Below, in pieces: positions 17,883 to 26,749 of a DNA stretch of 64,000 bases. How positions within the stretch are numbered: the stretch's first letter is position 1; every line of letters begins with the position of its first letter. The notes beneath the pieces are model-generated. The model saw nothing but the letters and a program-made list of their open reading frames with translations. It was not told the origin of the DNA and searched no databases. A program made the position numbers and the translations under genes. Source of the stretch: Salinicola rhizosphaerae (lineage in GTDB: Bacteria; Pseudomonadota; Gammaproteobacteria; Pseudomonadales; Halomonadaceae); the NCBI RefSeq assembly GCF_014652715.1, contig NZ_BMZI01000005.1, positions 352,585 through 416,584 of the forward strand, read 5' to 3'.

Positions 17883-18779
17883 ATGACCGTTACAAATACG
17901 ACACCTGGAATCTCGACGATCACCCTCTCGACGCTGCTGCGTCGTTGGGTCGTTCGCCAGGCCGACTCGGAAACCGAGTGGGTAGAGTCTCAGCTCAACA
18001 CGCTGCGCCAAGGTGCCAGCGAGACCACGTTACATCGATTTCTCGGGTTGGCGCCGCGACGGCTCGGCAGAGAGGACCTGCGGCTCTCCGTCAGCGATCT
18101 CAAAGAGGCCGAACAGCTTCGCCCGGACTGGGACCCCAAAGGGTGGAGTCTGGACGGTACCGCCCGAATCGCGGGACTTCTCGCATTCCAGGGCCCCAGG
18201 CCCTTCCCAGCACTATTCAAGGACCTGGTGCGCACCTCGGATGCTCGCGAGCTGATCACGCTCTATCGCGGCCTGCCCCTCTACCCGGAGCCGCTTGTGT
18301 TGACGCACGAGGTCGGCGAGGGGTTGCGTTCGAACATGCGCGCGGTATTCGAGTCCATTGCGCATTTCAATCCCTACCCGCGGGACCATTTCGACGATCA
18401 TCGCTGGAATCACATGGTTCTGAAGGCACTGTTCGTCGGCAGTCGGCTGCAGCCGATCGTGGGACTCGAACAGCGCGCCAATCCCGAACTAGCGCGAATC
18501 CTTCTGGATTATGCTCAGGAGCGTTGGGCCGCCGGACGTGATGTCAGTCCCGAACTTTGGCACTGCGTCGGGCCCTTTGCCGAGACGGTAAACGCCTATG
18601 AGGCACTGTCCCGCGCCCTCGACGGATCGCCTGCCGAGCGCAGCGCTGCCACGCTCGCGCTGGTCGCCGCCGATACGTCAACCGCGCGATCGTTACTTGC
18701 CGATGCACCGGATACCCTGCAACTGGTCGCGGCCGGCCGCATCGACTGGAATCATCTGACCCAAGAAGAGGCCGCCTGA
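17883..18779 (+). CDS. eboA: EboA domain-containing protein
   Basis: Soluble protein of 298 aa matching the EboA family, whose biochemical role is unknown. It is predicted mostly alpha-helical, without signal peptide or membrane segment. Conserved-looking stretches include LPLYPEPLVLTHEVGEGLRSN and FNPYPRDHFDDHRWNHMVLKALF, rich in histidine and aspartate. GAGAGGG lies 6-7 nt before the ATG. It is followed by eboB after a single base, so the pair is co-transcribed and probably translationally coupled. In other bacteria eboA is the first gene of the operon; here it lies downstream of eboDEC. Confidence 0.85.
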   Translation: MTVTNTTPGISTITLSTLLRRWVVRQADSETEWVESQLNTLRQGASETTLHRFLGLAPRRLGREDLRLSVSDLKEAEQLRPDWDPKGWSLDGTARIAGLLAFQGPRPFPALFKDLVRTSDARELITLYRGLPLYPEPLVLTHEVGEGLRSNMRAVFESIAHFNPYPRDHFDDHRWNHMVLKALFVGSRLQPIVGLEQRANPELARILLDYAQERWAAGRDVSPELWHCVGPFAETVNAYEALSRALDGSPAERSAATLALVAADTSTARSLLADAPDTLQLVAAGRIDWNHLTQEEAA

Positions 18780-18780
18780 G

Positions 18781-19701
18781 ATGTTCATCGATCCCCACGC
18801 CCATATGGTCTCCCGCACCACCGACGATTACGAAGCGATGGCGGCCGCCGGTGTCGTCGCGCTGGTCGAGCCCGCGTTCTGGGTCGGTCAGCCGAGAACC
18901 TTCGTCGGCACCTATGTCGACTATCTGTCGTCGCTGGTCGGATGGGAGCGCTTTCGCGCCGGTCAGTTCGGGATTCGTCACTACTGCACCATCGGGCTCA
19001 ACTCCAAAGAAGCGAACAACGAGGCGCTGGCCGAGGGGGTGATGGAGTGGCTGCCCCGCTTCGCCCTGAAAGAGGGCGTCGTCGCCATCGGCGAGATCGG
19101 CTACGACGAGCAGACACCGCTGGAAGACAAGTATTTCCGCGCACAGCTGACGTTGGCGAGAGAGCTGGAACTACCGGTGATGGTGCATACACCGCACCGC
19201 GACAAGAAACGCGGTACCTCACGCTCGATGGACGTGTGCGAGGAGATGGGGCTCGATCCTTCCTGGGTCGTGATCGATCACAACAATGAAGAGACGGTGC
19301 GCGAGACGCTGGATCGCGGCTATTGGGCCGGCTTCTCGATCTACCCCTCGACCAAGATGGGCAACGCACGCATGGTCGAGCTGCTCAGGCAGTACGGGGG
19401 CGAGCGCATCATCGTCGACAGCGCTTGCGACTGGGGGATCTCCGACTGCCTTGGCGTGGCAAAGACCGCCCAACTGGCACTGCAGAGCGGCATCGACGCA
19501 GATATCGTGCGCAAGGTGACCTACGAGAATGCGCTCGAAGTCTACGGCAAGAGCGGCCAGATGCACGCCGCCGACTGGCTGGACCCGCCCGCGATCGATC
19601 AGCGCACGCTGTACGAAGGCAATTCGATCCTGCGCGGCGGCAGGGAACCGCGTGTCGACTCTCCTGCCCCGCGACGCCGAGATAATCTGATCATCGAGTG
19701 A
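18781..19701 (+). CDS. eboB: EboB, TatD-family metal-dependent hydrolase
   Basis: Amidohydrolase-superfamily (TatD-like) TIM-barrel protein of 306 aa. All expected metal ligands are visible: H6 and H8 in DPHAH, E105 in AIGEIGYDE, H136 in VMVHTPHRD, H167 in VIDHNNEE and D213 in IVDSACDWG. Cytoplasmic. The C-terminal about 30 residues are polar and arginine-rich. Start one base after the eboA stop. The site is intact, so hydrolysis of an unknown phosphoester or amide is expected; its substrate in ebo clusters has not been defined. Confidence 0.88.
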   Translation: MFIDPHAHMVSRTTDDYEAMAAAGVVALVEPAFWVGQPRTFVGTYVDYLSSLVGWERFRAGQFGIRHYCTIGLNSKEANNEALAEGVMEWLPRFALKEGVVAIGEIGYDEQTPLEDKYFRAQLTLARELELPVMVHTPHRDKKRGTSRSMDVCEEMGLDPSWVVIDHNNEETVRETLDRGYWAGFSIYPSTKMGNARMVELLRQYGGERIIVDSACDWGISDCLGVAKTAQLALQSGIDADIVRKVTYENALEVYGKSGQMHAADWLDPPAIDQRTLYEGNSILRGGREPRVDSPAPRRRDNLIIE

Positions 19702-19828
19702 TCGTGCCGATCGCCGAAATGCCAGGTTGGAAAAGCGGTCAAACTAGGCAGGTGGACAAGCCGGGCTGGAAAGCCACGCCTCTCGGCGGCAAAATGCGGG
19801 CAACCGCAGAGACGACGAGAGGAATGGC

Positions 19829-20206
19829 ATGACCCAACCGAACGAGACGGTCGTGGTCGAATCCAATACCGAGGCAAGACGGCCGGATACGACGCTCGCG
19901 CTGGTCGTCTACGCCTTGCTGCTGGGGGTGTTTATCACGGGCATTACCCCGGTGATCGGCGTCGTGATTGCCTACGTCTATCGTGGCAACGGTCCTCGCT
20001 GGCTCGATGAGCACTACCGCTACCATATCCGCACCTTCTGGATCGGCCTGCTTTACGCCTGCATCAGCTGGGTGCTTGCGTTCGTCTTCATCGGCTTCGT
20101 GCTGATGGCGCTGCAAGCTGTCTGGCTCATCGTGCGCTGTGTCAAAGGCTTCAAGGCACTGCAGGAGCGCCGCGCGCCCGACAACATCGATAGCTGGCTG
20201 TGGTAA
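19829..20206 (+). CDS. DUF4870-like small membrane protein
   Basis: Integral membrane protein of 125 aa with three hydrophobic segments (about residues 24-48, 68-88, 92-106) separated by charged loops (YVYRGNGPRWLDEHYRYHIRTFW). The pattern fits the DUF4870/YccF-like small membrane proteins of unknown function. GAGAGGAATGGC precedes the ATG. Its stop overlaps the GTG start of the acyltransferase gene, so the two are probably co-expressed and may act together at the envelope. Confidence 0.72.
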   Translation: MTQPNETVVVESNTEARRPDTTLALVVYALLLGVFITGITPVIGVVIAYVYRGNGPRWLDEHYRYHIRTFWIGLLYACISWVLAFVFIGFVLMALQAVWLIVRCVKGFKALQERRAPDNIDSWLW

Positions 20207-21171
20207 ACCGCGTGTCTCCCAAGCCATCCCGCAAGAAGTCTGCCCGCAAAAGCCAGCGTCTACAGGCGCAAGGAGTCAATTGGCTCTGGCGCTTGCTCTC
20301 CGGGCGCCGGCTCAAGACGCTGTGGTGGCTTGCCGGCTTGTCGAGTCGCGTGCTCTACGCGATCTCTCGGCGAGAGCGCCACGTCACCCGCCGTAATGTG
20401 GAAGTCGCCTACCCCGAAGACAGCGCCGAGCGGCGCCGCGAGCGAGTCCGCGAAAGCCTGCGCCACTCCGCGGCGACCATGCTCGAACTGGGTTTCGCCT
20501 GGATCGGTGCTCCGGAGAAAATCGAAGCCTCGATCGTCAACGTCCACGGCCGCGAACTACTCGACGACGCGCGCGCGGAGAATCGCGGCGTGATCGTGCT
20601 GGCCCCGCATTTCGGCAACTGGGAGGTGCTCAACTTCTGGCTATCGAGTCACTTTCCGTTCACTGCGATGTACGAACCGCCCAAGATGATCGAGCTCGAT
20701 CCCATCATCCGTCACGGTCGGGAGCGCATGGGGGCGGAGCTGGTGCCGACCAATCCCCGCGGTGTGGCAGCCCTGCTCAAGGCGCTCAAGCGCGCCGAGG
20801 CCGTCGGCATCCTGCCGGATCAGGAACCAGGCTGGGGCAGCGGCGCCTTTGCCGATTTCTTCGGCCGCCCGGCCTACACCGCCACGCTTTTGCCCAAACT
20901 GGTCGCCAGGACGCAGGCACGCGTGGTCACCGGCGTGGCAAGAAGAGTGCCGGACGGCAAGGGCTTCGAGATTCACTTCCTGGCCGCGGATGAACGCGTC
21001 TACGACACGGACGAAGCCATATCGGCCGCCGGCGTCAACGCCTGCGTCGAGAGCGCCGTCGCCCTGGACCCGGCGCAGTATCAGTGGGAATACAAACGCT
21101 GGAAGAAGACGCCGGAAGAGCAGCAGAAGACGCCCGGCTATCGTGAACGGCGCCTGTACACGCGTCGCTGA
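20200..21171 (+). CDS. Lipid A biosynthesis acyltransferase (LpxL/HtrB family)
   Basis: Inner-membrane-associated lysophospholipid acyltransferase-family protein of 323 aa that would add a secondary acyl chain to Kdo-lipid IVA. The catalytic HX4E motif is HFGNWE (H137, E142). Other landmarks: a basic N-terminus, one hydrophobic segment (about 40-55), RNVEVAYPE, LPDQEPGWGSGAFADFFG and a C-terminal QWEYKRWKK. The GTG start at 20200 overlaps the upstream stop by 7 bp. Whether it corresponds to LpxL, LpxM or LpxP cannot be decided here. Confidence 0.86.
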   Translation: MVNRVSPKPSRKKSARKSQRLQAQGVNWLWRLLSGRRLKTLWWLAGLSSRVLYAISRRERHVTRRNVEVAYPEDSAERRRERVRESLRHSAATMLELGFAWIGAPEKIEASIVNVHGRELLDDARAENRGVIVLAPHFGNWEVLNFWLSSHFPFTAMYEPPKMIELDPIIRHGRERMGAELVPTNPRGVAALLKALKRAEAVGILPDQEPGWGSGAFADFFGRPAYTATLLPKLVARTQARVVTGVARRVPDGKGFEIHFLAADERVYDTDEAISAAGVNACVESAVALDPAQYQWEYKRWKKTPEEQQKTPGYRERRLYTRR

Positions 21172-21239
21172 CATCCCCCACTGCGCGTCACCGCCGTGCC
21201 AGAATCATCGGTTTAGCGCGGCGTCAGTGCCCGACAGGC

Positions 21240-22124
21240 TCAGCGCTTGTCGAGATGCGCGCGACCGATCGGCGTTTCTGCGAGCGCTGCCCAATCCTTG
21301 TCGCCATCGCCGCGGGCCAGGGCTTCGAGCAGACTATCGCGCACGATCCCCCCAAAGGGTAACGGCACCCGACTATCGTGTGACGCCTGCATCGCGAGCC
21401 CCACGTCCTTCAGCCCCCAGGCCATTTTCATGCCCGCCGGCGTATAGCTCGCTTCACGTATCATCTTGCCGTAGCCCTGATAGGCGGGTGCCGCGAAGAG
21501 CGTGCTGGTCACGATGTCGAGGAAAGTATCGCGGCCAACACCGTGAGCCTCGTTCAGTGCGCAAGCCTCGCCCATCGATTCGATCGCCGACGCCAGCATG
21601 AAGTTGGCGCCGATCTTGACCACGTTGGCGAGCTCCGGCGCCTCGCCGACGGGCCAGACCTTCTGCCCCATCGCTTCCAGAATCGGCGTGATGCGTTCGA
21701 CCACCGCCGACTCCCCGGCGGCAATGATGTTGAGTTTGCCGGCCGCAGCGACATCCGGCCTTCCGAGCACCGGGGCCGCGACGTAGTGCGATCCCAGCCG
21801 CTTGTGCAGGGCGGCTAGCCCTCGTGCGAATCCCACCGAAACCGTTGCCATGTTGATATGTACGGCCTGCTTGCCGAGCGCCTCCAGCGCGCCGGATTCC
21901 ACCAGCGTCCCGTGAACGATGCTGTCATCCGGCAGCATGGTGATCAGTATTTCGCTGGATTTAGCCAGCTTGCGCGGCGACTCCGCGGCTTTCGCGCCCT
22001 TGGCCTCGAGCTTTTCCACCGGCGCTTTCGAACGGTTCCAGACCGTGACGTCGTGACCGGCCTCGAGTAGTTGGCCGACCATCCCTTGCCCCATGCCACC
22101 GAGGCCGACGAATCCAATTTTCAT
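21240..22124 (-). CDS. NAD(P)-dependent oxidoreductase, 3-hydroxyisobutyrate dehydrogenase-like
   Basis: Beta-hydroxyacid dehydrogenase-family enzyme of 294 aa. N-terminal Rossmann fold with GFVGLGGMGQGM; the second domain carries the catalytic lysine in VVKIGANFM. The substrate-binding motif that is normally DAPVSGG reads AAPVLGRPDVA, as in the glyoxylate/succinic semialdehyde reductase and cytokine-like (GLYR/NDF) subgroup. The ATG follows an AGGAG. Likely a cytoplasmic reductase of small aldehydes or a 2-hydroxy-3-oxoacid dehydrogenase. Confidence 0.85.
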   Translation of the reverse strand: MKIGFVGLGGMGQGMVGQLLEAGHDVTVWNRSKAPVEKLEAKGAKAAESPRKLAKSSEILITMLPDDSIVHGTLVESGALEALGKQAVHINMATVSVGFARGLAALHKRLGSHYVAAPVLGRPDVAAAGKLNIIAAGESAVVERITPILEAMGQKVWPVGEAPELANVVKIGANFMLASAIESMGEACALNEAHGVGRDTFLDIVTSTLFAAPAYQGYGKMIREASYTPAGMKMAWGLKDVGLAMQASHDSRVPLPFGGIVRDSLLEALARGDGDKDWAALAETPIGRAHLDKR

Positions 22125-22224
22125 GCAGTTCCTCCTTGAACGCGGATGACGAGCGAGAACCGCGGTATGCGCTTCCCGCTCTCATAGGCTAGAACCGATC
22201 GCCGGTCACACAAGCGTGCGGTGG

Positions 22225-23103
22225 CTATTGAGACAAACCACCGAAGCGCCCAGCCTGATAGTCCTCGATCGCCTGCATGATCTCTTCGCGGGTGTTCATC
22301 ACGAACGGGCCGTGGGAGAAGACCGGCTCATCGATCACCGGCGCATGCCCGAACAGCAGCCGCGTCTCCCGCTCGGCGACCAGCTCGACGCTATCGCCGT
22401 CGCGCTCCAGCTCGACCAGCTGCCGGGCCCCAGCGGTATCCTCGCCGATGCGAATCTCTCCCTCCACGACGTAGAGAAAGACTTGGCGACCAGCGGCGGC
22501 CGGAGCGCGTAGCGTCCCACCCGGGGGCAGCGTCACTGTCGACATGAAAACATCGGTGAGCGTTTCGACCGGCCCACGGCGTTCCGCGAACGTGCCTGCG
22601 ATCAGTGACAATTCACCGCCATCATCAAGCGCAATCTGCACAATGGACTCGCGCTGCAGCCCGAGATAGCGGGGCTCGCTCATCTTCAGCGCCGACGGAA
22701 GATTGATCCAGAGCTGAAGAATCTCGAGCGGACCGCCCTCACGCAGGAACTCGGGCGGCGATATCTCGGCGTGAACGATACCGCTGCCGGCGGTCATCCA
22801 CTGCATGCCGCCAGCACGAATGACACTTTGATGATCGGCGCTGTCGGCGTGAGCCAGCGACCCTTCCAGAATGAACGTCACTGTCTCGAACCCACGGTGC
22901 GGATGCGGCCCGAACGGTAGCCCCCGATTGTTGGCCTGGTAGGTCTGGGGCCCGTGATGGTTGAGAAACAGAAACGGATCGAGCTGGTCGAGCCCGGGAC
23001 CCGGCAAGGGCCGGCGAGTGACAAGATCACCGATATCGTCTCGAATGGCCGCGTGCAGCGCGATGATGCGGCGCGGCGCGGAAGAAGCTCCAATAACTGA
23101 CAT
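22225..23103 (-). CDS. Pirin family protein
   Basis: Bicupin of 292 aa with the pirin metal site: HPHRGFETVTF contributes two histidines and GIVHAEISPPE a histidine and glutamate. Pirins bind Fe and some have quercetinase activity or act as redox-sensing cofactors; the physiological role varies. It lies downstream of, and on the same strand as, the SDR gene (184-bp gap), so both may answer to the divergent LysR gene at 24148. Confidence 0.88.
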   Translation of the reverse strand: MSVIGASSAPRRIIALHAAIRDDIGDLVTRRPLPGPGLDQLDPFLFLNHHGPQTYQANNRGLPFGPHPHRGFETVTFILEGSLAHADSADHQSVIRAGGMQWMTAGSGIVHAEISPPEFLREGGPLEILQLWINLPSALKMSEPRYLGLQRESIVQIALDDGGELSLIAGTFAERRGPVETLTDVFMSTVTLPPGGTLRAPAAAGRQVFLYVVEGEIRIGEDTAGARQLVELERDGDSVELVAERETRLLFGHAPVIDEPVFSHGPFVMNTREEIMQAIEDYQAGRFGGLSQ

Positions 23104-23287
23104 GACAGACTCCTCGAATCAAGTTGCCGTCAGCTTAGAAGCCTGGGTGCTCAATGAGGAGCGAATTGTTTGCCGTCTATCGTTTGACGCATTCGTCGAA
23201 AACGACTTGAGCTACTGCTTGGCGTCTTTCCCTGAGACCGGCGTCAGAAAATGCTCCTCGATGCCGATCAGTTTCATCGTGATCCCC

Positions 23288-24016
23288 TCACCACGGCACC
23301 GTCTTGCCGAAGCGGTCGAGGTATTCGAGTCCGGGCCGGCTCATCTTGTCGAGCAGCACGTCGACCATGGGCGGCACCGCTTCCTCCATCGTGTAGGGTG
23401 CTTCATCGCCCCCCAGGTCCGTGCGAATCCAGCCCGGCGCCAGGACCGCCATGGCGCGAACCGGCTCGGTCTCGCGTGCGGCAAAGCTGCGCATGAACAT
23501 GTTGAGCGCCGCCTTGCTGCCTCGATAGACCTCGCGCATGCCCTTGTCATTGTTGGCGATACTGCCCTGACCCGAGGACATCGCGCCGAGCAGCCCGTCG
23601 GCCGGTACCAGATCCTGCAGCGTCTCGATGACGCGCATGGGACTGAGCGCGTTGGTGACCATCACCTGGTTGAACTCGTCGGTGGAGACCTTGCCGATGT
23701 GGATGTGCTGATCCTGGGTGGTCGTGCCGGCGTTGACGAACAGCAGGTCGATCGTCCGGCCATCGAGACGGCCACGTAGCGCCTCGATCTGATCCGGCGC
23801 CGTGATGTCGAGCGTTTCGATCTCGATGCGATCAGGGTGCTCTTCTGCCAGCGCGTGAAGCGGCGTCCGTTTCGCCCCGTCACGCACGGTGCCGATGATT
23901 CTCCATTCGCGTGTCGGTGAATCGCCGCGCGACAAAAGTTCCGCGGCGATTGCGTGCCCCAGGCCCCGCGAGGCGCCAACGATCAGTGCCGTGCGATGAT
24001 GAGATGAAGGCTTCAT
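23288..24016 (-). CDS. Short-chain dehydrogenase/reductase
   Basis: SDR of 242 aa. The cofactor loop is VGASRGLGHAIA (TGxxxGxG variant), NAG appears in LFVNAGT, and the catalytic tyrosine/lysine in EVYRGSKAAL with an upstream MSSGQGS serine. The C-terminus has the common APGWIRTDLGG segment. The start at 24016 follows GAGGAG at about 8 nt; a longer reading frame upstream has no family character. Divergent from a LysR regulator, the classic target arrangement. Substrate unknown. Confidence 0.86.
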   Translation of the reverse strand: MKPSSHHRTALIVGASRGLGHAIAAELLSRGDSPTREWRIIGTVRDGAKRTPLHALAEEHPDRIEIETLDITAPDQIEALRGRLDGRTIDLLFVNAGTTTQDQHIHIGKVSTDEFNQVMVTNALSPMRVIETLQDLVPADGLLGAMSSGQGSIANNDKGMREVYRGSKAALNMFMRSFAARETEPVRAMAVLAPGWIRTDLGGDEAPYTMEEAVPPMVDVLLDKMSRPGLEYLDRFGKTVPW

Positions 24017-24147
24017 GGACGTTCTCCTCTTGATGCGTTCATTACCCAGCATGGAAGCGGTGGCCAGAATGCACCAGACGCACGATGTGCAAACTATTAT
24101 TGCACCAGGCGCTATTCCGTAATCGGAAGCTCGGCTATGGTGAGCCG

Positions 24148-25161
24148 ATGAGCGATATCGATCTGAACCTGCTAGTCGCGCTGGACGTGCTGCTCGAAGA
24201 ACAGAGCGTGACCGCCGCGGCGAAACGCCTGCGCTTGAGCCCCTCGGCGATGAGCCGCACGCTGAAGCGCCTGCGCGACACCACCGGCGATCCGCTGCTG
24301 GTTCGCGCCGGACGTGGTCTGGTGCCAACGCCGCGCGCCATCGAACTGCGGGAGCGCGCCCACGTGGTGGCGCGTGAAGCGAAATCCCTGCTGAGCCCGG
24401 CGCGCGGAACGTTCGACACCGCCAGCCTGGTGCGCACGTTCACGCTGCGCGCCAACGCCGCGTTCATCGAGCGCTTTTCGGTGTCGCTGATTACGGCGAT
24501 CCGCGGCCAGGCGCCGGGGGTCAATCTGCGCTTCGCGCCAAAACCGAGCAAGACTGTGGAACCGCTGCGCGATGGCGAGATCGACCTCGAGATCGGTGTC
24601 ATCGAGACGAATGCCCCAGAGCTGATGATTCGCGGGCTGTTCGAGGACCGCTTCGTTGGCGTGGCACCTCACGATCACCCGATTCTGACCGGCGATGCGA
24701 CACAGGCTCACTTGGCGAGCTGCCGGCTGGTGCTGGCGTCACCGAACGGCGAATTCAGCGGCCCGATGGCAAGCACACTCCAGGCGCTCGGGCTGGCACC
24801 GCCGTTTTATACCGTCGTCCCGACCTTCGCCGATGCACTGCGAATCGTTGCCGGCACCGATCATGTGACGATCGTGCCCGACTCCTGCCTACCGGACACG
24901 TCTCGGGAACTCGAGAGCCGCAGCCTCAAGAGGTTTACGCTTCCCGTGCCGACCCGACCATTCCGGATTTCGGCACTTTGGCACCCGCGATGGAACGCTG
25001 ACCCCGCGCACCGATGGTTTCGTGAGAGCGTCATGGGGCTTGTGCGGGCCCCCGAAGCCGGGCTGGCTCAAGCCCCCGAATCCGGGCTGGTCCAAGCCCC
25101 CGGAGCCGGGCTGGCTCAAGCCCCCGAATCCGGGCTGGTTCAGACCCACGACACAGATTAA
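24148..25161 (+). CDS. LysR-type regulator with repetitive C-terminal tail
   Basis: LysR-family regulator of 337 aa. HTH at about residues 20-45 (SVTAAAKRLRLSPSAMSRTLKRLR), then the effector domain to about residue 295. The final about 40 residues are a repeat of an eight-residue unit (GLxQAPEA/S), encoded by a 24-bp minisatellite. Typical relatives end before this tail. It is divergent from the SDR gene and probably regulates it. The start at 24148 removes 21 upstream residues that are not LysR-like. Confidence 0.82.
   Translation: MSDIDLNLLVALDVLLEEQSVTAAAKRLRLSPSAMSRTLKRLRDTTGDPLLVRAGRGLVPTPRAIELRERAHVVAREAKSLLSPARGTFDTASLVRTFTLRANAAFIERFSVSLITAIRGQAPGVNLRFAPKPSKTVEPLRDGEIDLEIGVIETNAPELMIRGLFEDRFVGVAPHDHPILTGDATQAHLASCRLVLASPNGEFSGPMASTLQALGLAPPFYTVVPTFADALRIVAGTDHVTIVPDSCLPDTSRELESRSLKRFTLPVPTRPFRISALWHPRWNADPAHRWFRESVMGLVRAPEAGLAQAPESGLVQAPGAGLAQAPESGLVQTHDTD
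25048..25143 (+). repeat. 24-bp minisatellite, four units, inside lysR 3' end
   Basis: Four consecutive units of 24 bp at 25048, 25072, 25096 and 25120, each beginning GCCCCC and containing CCGGGCTGG. Units 1/3 and 2/4 resemble each other most, suggesting a 48-bp duplication. In frame, the repeat adds multiples of eight residues to the LysR protein, so copy-number change would alter tail length without a frameshift. Confidence 0.9.
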
Positions 25162-25194
25162 GCCCACCTCTTCAGGCCGAACGTCTCGAGCCAC

Positions 25195-26058
25195 TCACAT
25201 CAGGCTGAGGAGTTCCCGTTCGATGATGGCGACCAGCGGAGACTGCTCCGGCGGCAGACGCGATATCAACACCAGCTCTCGGAAGAAGGTCTTCTCACCC
25301 AGCGACAGCACGCGGACCGGACGAGGGTCTCGGCGCTGCCATAGTCCCGTCAACGGTAGCAGCGCCACGCCGAGTCCGTGCTCGACCATACCGGCAATGG
25401 CATCGATCTCGTCGAGTTCGAGGCGAATATCGGGGCGTAACCGGCGCCCTTCGAGAAATTTGACCACCTGACGGCCGCCGAATGAGCCCCGGTCGTAGAG
25501 CACCAGCGGATGGGTCTCGAGCAAGGTATCGACGCTCTCTCCCTCGCTATCGAGCGGTGCGATCAGCACGAACGGCTCCCGCGCGATGACGCGAGTGTGG
25601 AGATCCGCAGGCAGCGCAAACGGGGGCTGCACGACGACCGCCATGTCCAGATCGCCCTTGTCGACCTGATCGAGCAGCGCCAACGAGACGCCGGGCACGA
25701 CACGCGTCATCACACCCGGCGCTTCCCGCGCCAGCGCGCTGAGGACGATAGGCAGCGTACCGCTCTGCAGGCTCGCGATCGCCCCGAGATGCCACTCGCC
25801 CACCAGTGAGGTCTGATCCGGATGACGAATGCGCTCGGCCAGCATCAGCATCTCGTTGGCCTGAGGCAGCAGGCGCCGACCCGCGGCATTCAGCTTTACC
25901 GCCCGCCCCGTACGCTCGAAAAGGGGCTCGCCGATATCGGCCTCGAGATTGCGGATCTGGGTGCTGACCGCCGATTGTGTCAGCCCCACCGCCGCGCCGG
26001 CGGCCGAAAACGTGCCGTGTCTGACCACGGCCAGAAAGGTGCGCAGTTCTCTGAGCAT
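25195..26058 (-). CDS. LysR-type transcriptional regulator
   Basis: LysR-family protein of 287 aa: HTH at about residues 15-45 (TFSAAGAAVGLTQSAVSTQIRNLEADIG) and a substrate-binding effector domain. The slightly short length is within family range. It converges on the previous LysR gene and is divergent from the VOC-domain gene at 26178, its probable target. The 119-bp gap between them is AT-rich and should hold the shared operator. Confidence 0.85.
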   Translation of the reverse strand: MLRELRTFLAVVRHGTFSAAGAAVGLTQSAVSTQIRNLEADIGEPLFERTGRAVKLNAAGRRLLPQANEMLMLAERIRHPDQTSLVGEWHLGAIASLQSGTLPIVLSALAREAPGVMTRVVPGVSLALLDQVDKGDLDMAVVVQPPFALPADLHTRVIAREPFVLIAPLDSEGESVDTLLETHPLVLYDRGSFGGRQVVKFLEGRRLRPDIRLELDEIDAIAGMVEHGLGVALLPLTGLWQRRDPRPVRVLSLGEKTFFRELVLISRLPPEQSPLVAIIERELLSLM

Positions 26059-26177
26059 GAAAGAGGGTCGCCAAAAGAATCCATTTTATTTGATATCAGA
26101 CAGCAATATTATGCGCTTTTCATCGAAATGTTTCGCGCTCAGAATGCGTTCATTCATTCGCACTCGAGGACACTCCA

Positions 26178-26603
26178 ATGGCGCTCTCCCCTTTTCACCT
26201 GGCGATTCCGGTTTACGATCTGCCTGCGGCACGCAAGTTCTACGGCGAGACGTTCGGTCTAAATGAGGGTCGCTCGAGTGAGCACTGGGTCGACTTCGAC
26301 TTCTACGGACATCAGCTGGTGATCCACGAACATCCGATCACTTCGACTCAGGAAAGCACGCACACCAACGCGGTCGACGGTCATAACGTACCGGTTCCGC
26401 ACTTCGGTATCGTACTGAGCTGGCCGGAGTGGGAAGCGCTGGCCGAGCGTCTGAAAGGCTTCGGTACCGACTTCGTGATCGAACCCTACATCCGTTTCAA
26501 AGGTGAAGTCGGCGAACAGGCCACCATGTTCCTGCTCGATCCGTGTGGTAACGCGCTGGAATTCAAGGCCTTCAAGGATATGGGTCAGCTCTTCGCCAAG
26601 TAA
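26178..26603 (+). CDS. VOC family protein (glyoxalase/extradiol dioxygenase-like)
   Basis: Protein of 141 aa with the vicinal-oxygen-chelate fold: [23 protein letters not shown] opens the first beta-alpha-beta-beta-beta unit. Candidate metal ligands are H7 in that segment, H in PHFGIVLS, and E in GNALEFKAF. Single-domain VOC proteins of this length usually work as dimers as lyases, isomerases or dioxygenases; the substrate is unknown. A rho-independent terminator follows. Confidence 0.82.
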   Translation: MALSPFHLAIPVYDLPAARKFYGETFGLNEGRSSEHWVDFDFYGHQLVIHEHPITSTQESTHTNAVDGHNVPVPHFGIVLSWPEWEALAERLKGFGTDFVIEPYIRFKGEVGEQATMFLLDPCGNALEFKAFKDMGQLFAK

Positions 26604-26680
26604 TGCCAGAATCGATGCGCATCCCTAGCGCTTCGGTTCTCTCGTCGCATCAACCCCCGCGTCTCTCGACGCATTGTCTT

Positions 26681-26709
26681 GCCGCCGTCTACCCCTCGGC
26701 GGCTTTTTT
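26681..26709 (+). terminator. Intrinsic terminator after the VOC gene
   Basis: GCCGCCG, a 9-nt loop, CGGCGGC, then six T. This is a textbook rho-independent terminator 78 bp after the VOC stop and 40 bp before the end of the convergent MFS gene. Confidence 0.9.
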
Positions 26710-26749
26710 GTGTCTGTCACTCGCGACTTTCGAGAGCGGAGAAGACGAC

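Noticed and set aside
17834..18541. Alternative rightward frame starting before eboA
   Set aside because: It is out of frame with the conserved EboA protein and rich in Arg/Ser/Pro, typical of a shadow frame.
25048..25143. CRISPR array or intergenic satellite at the 24-bp repeats
   Set aside because: The units are directly adjacent without spacers and lie in frame inside the LysR coding sequence.
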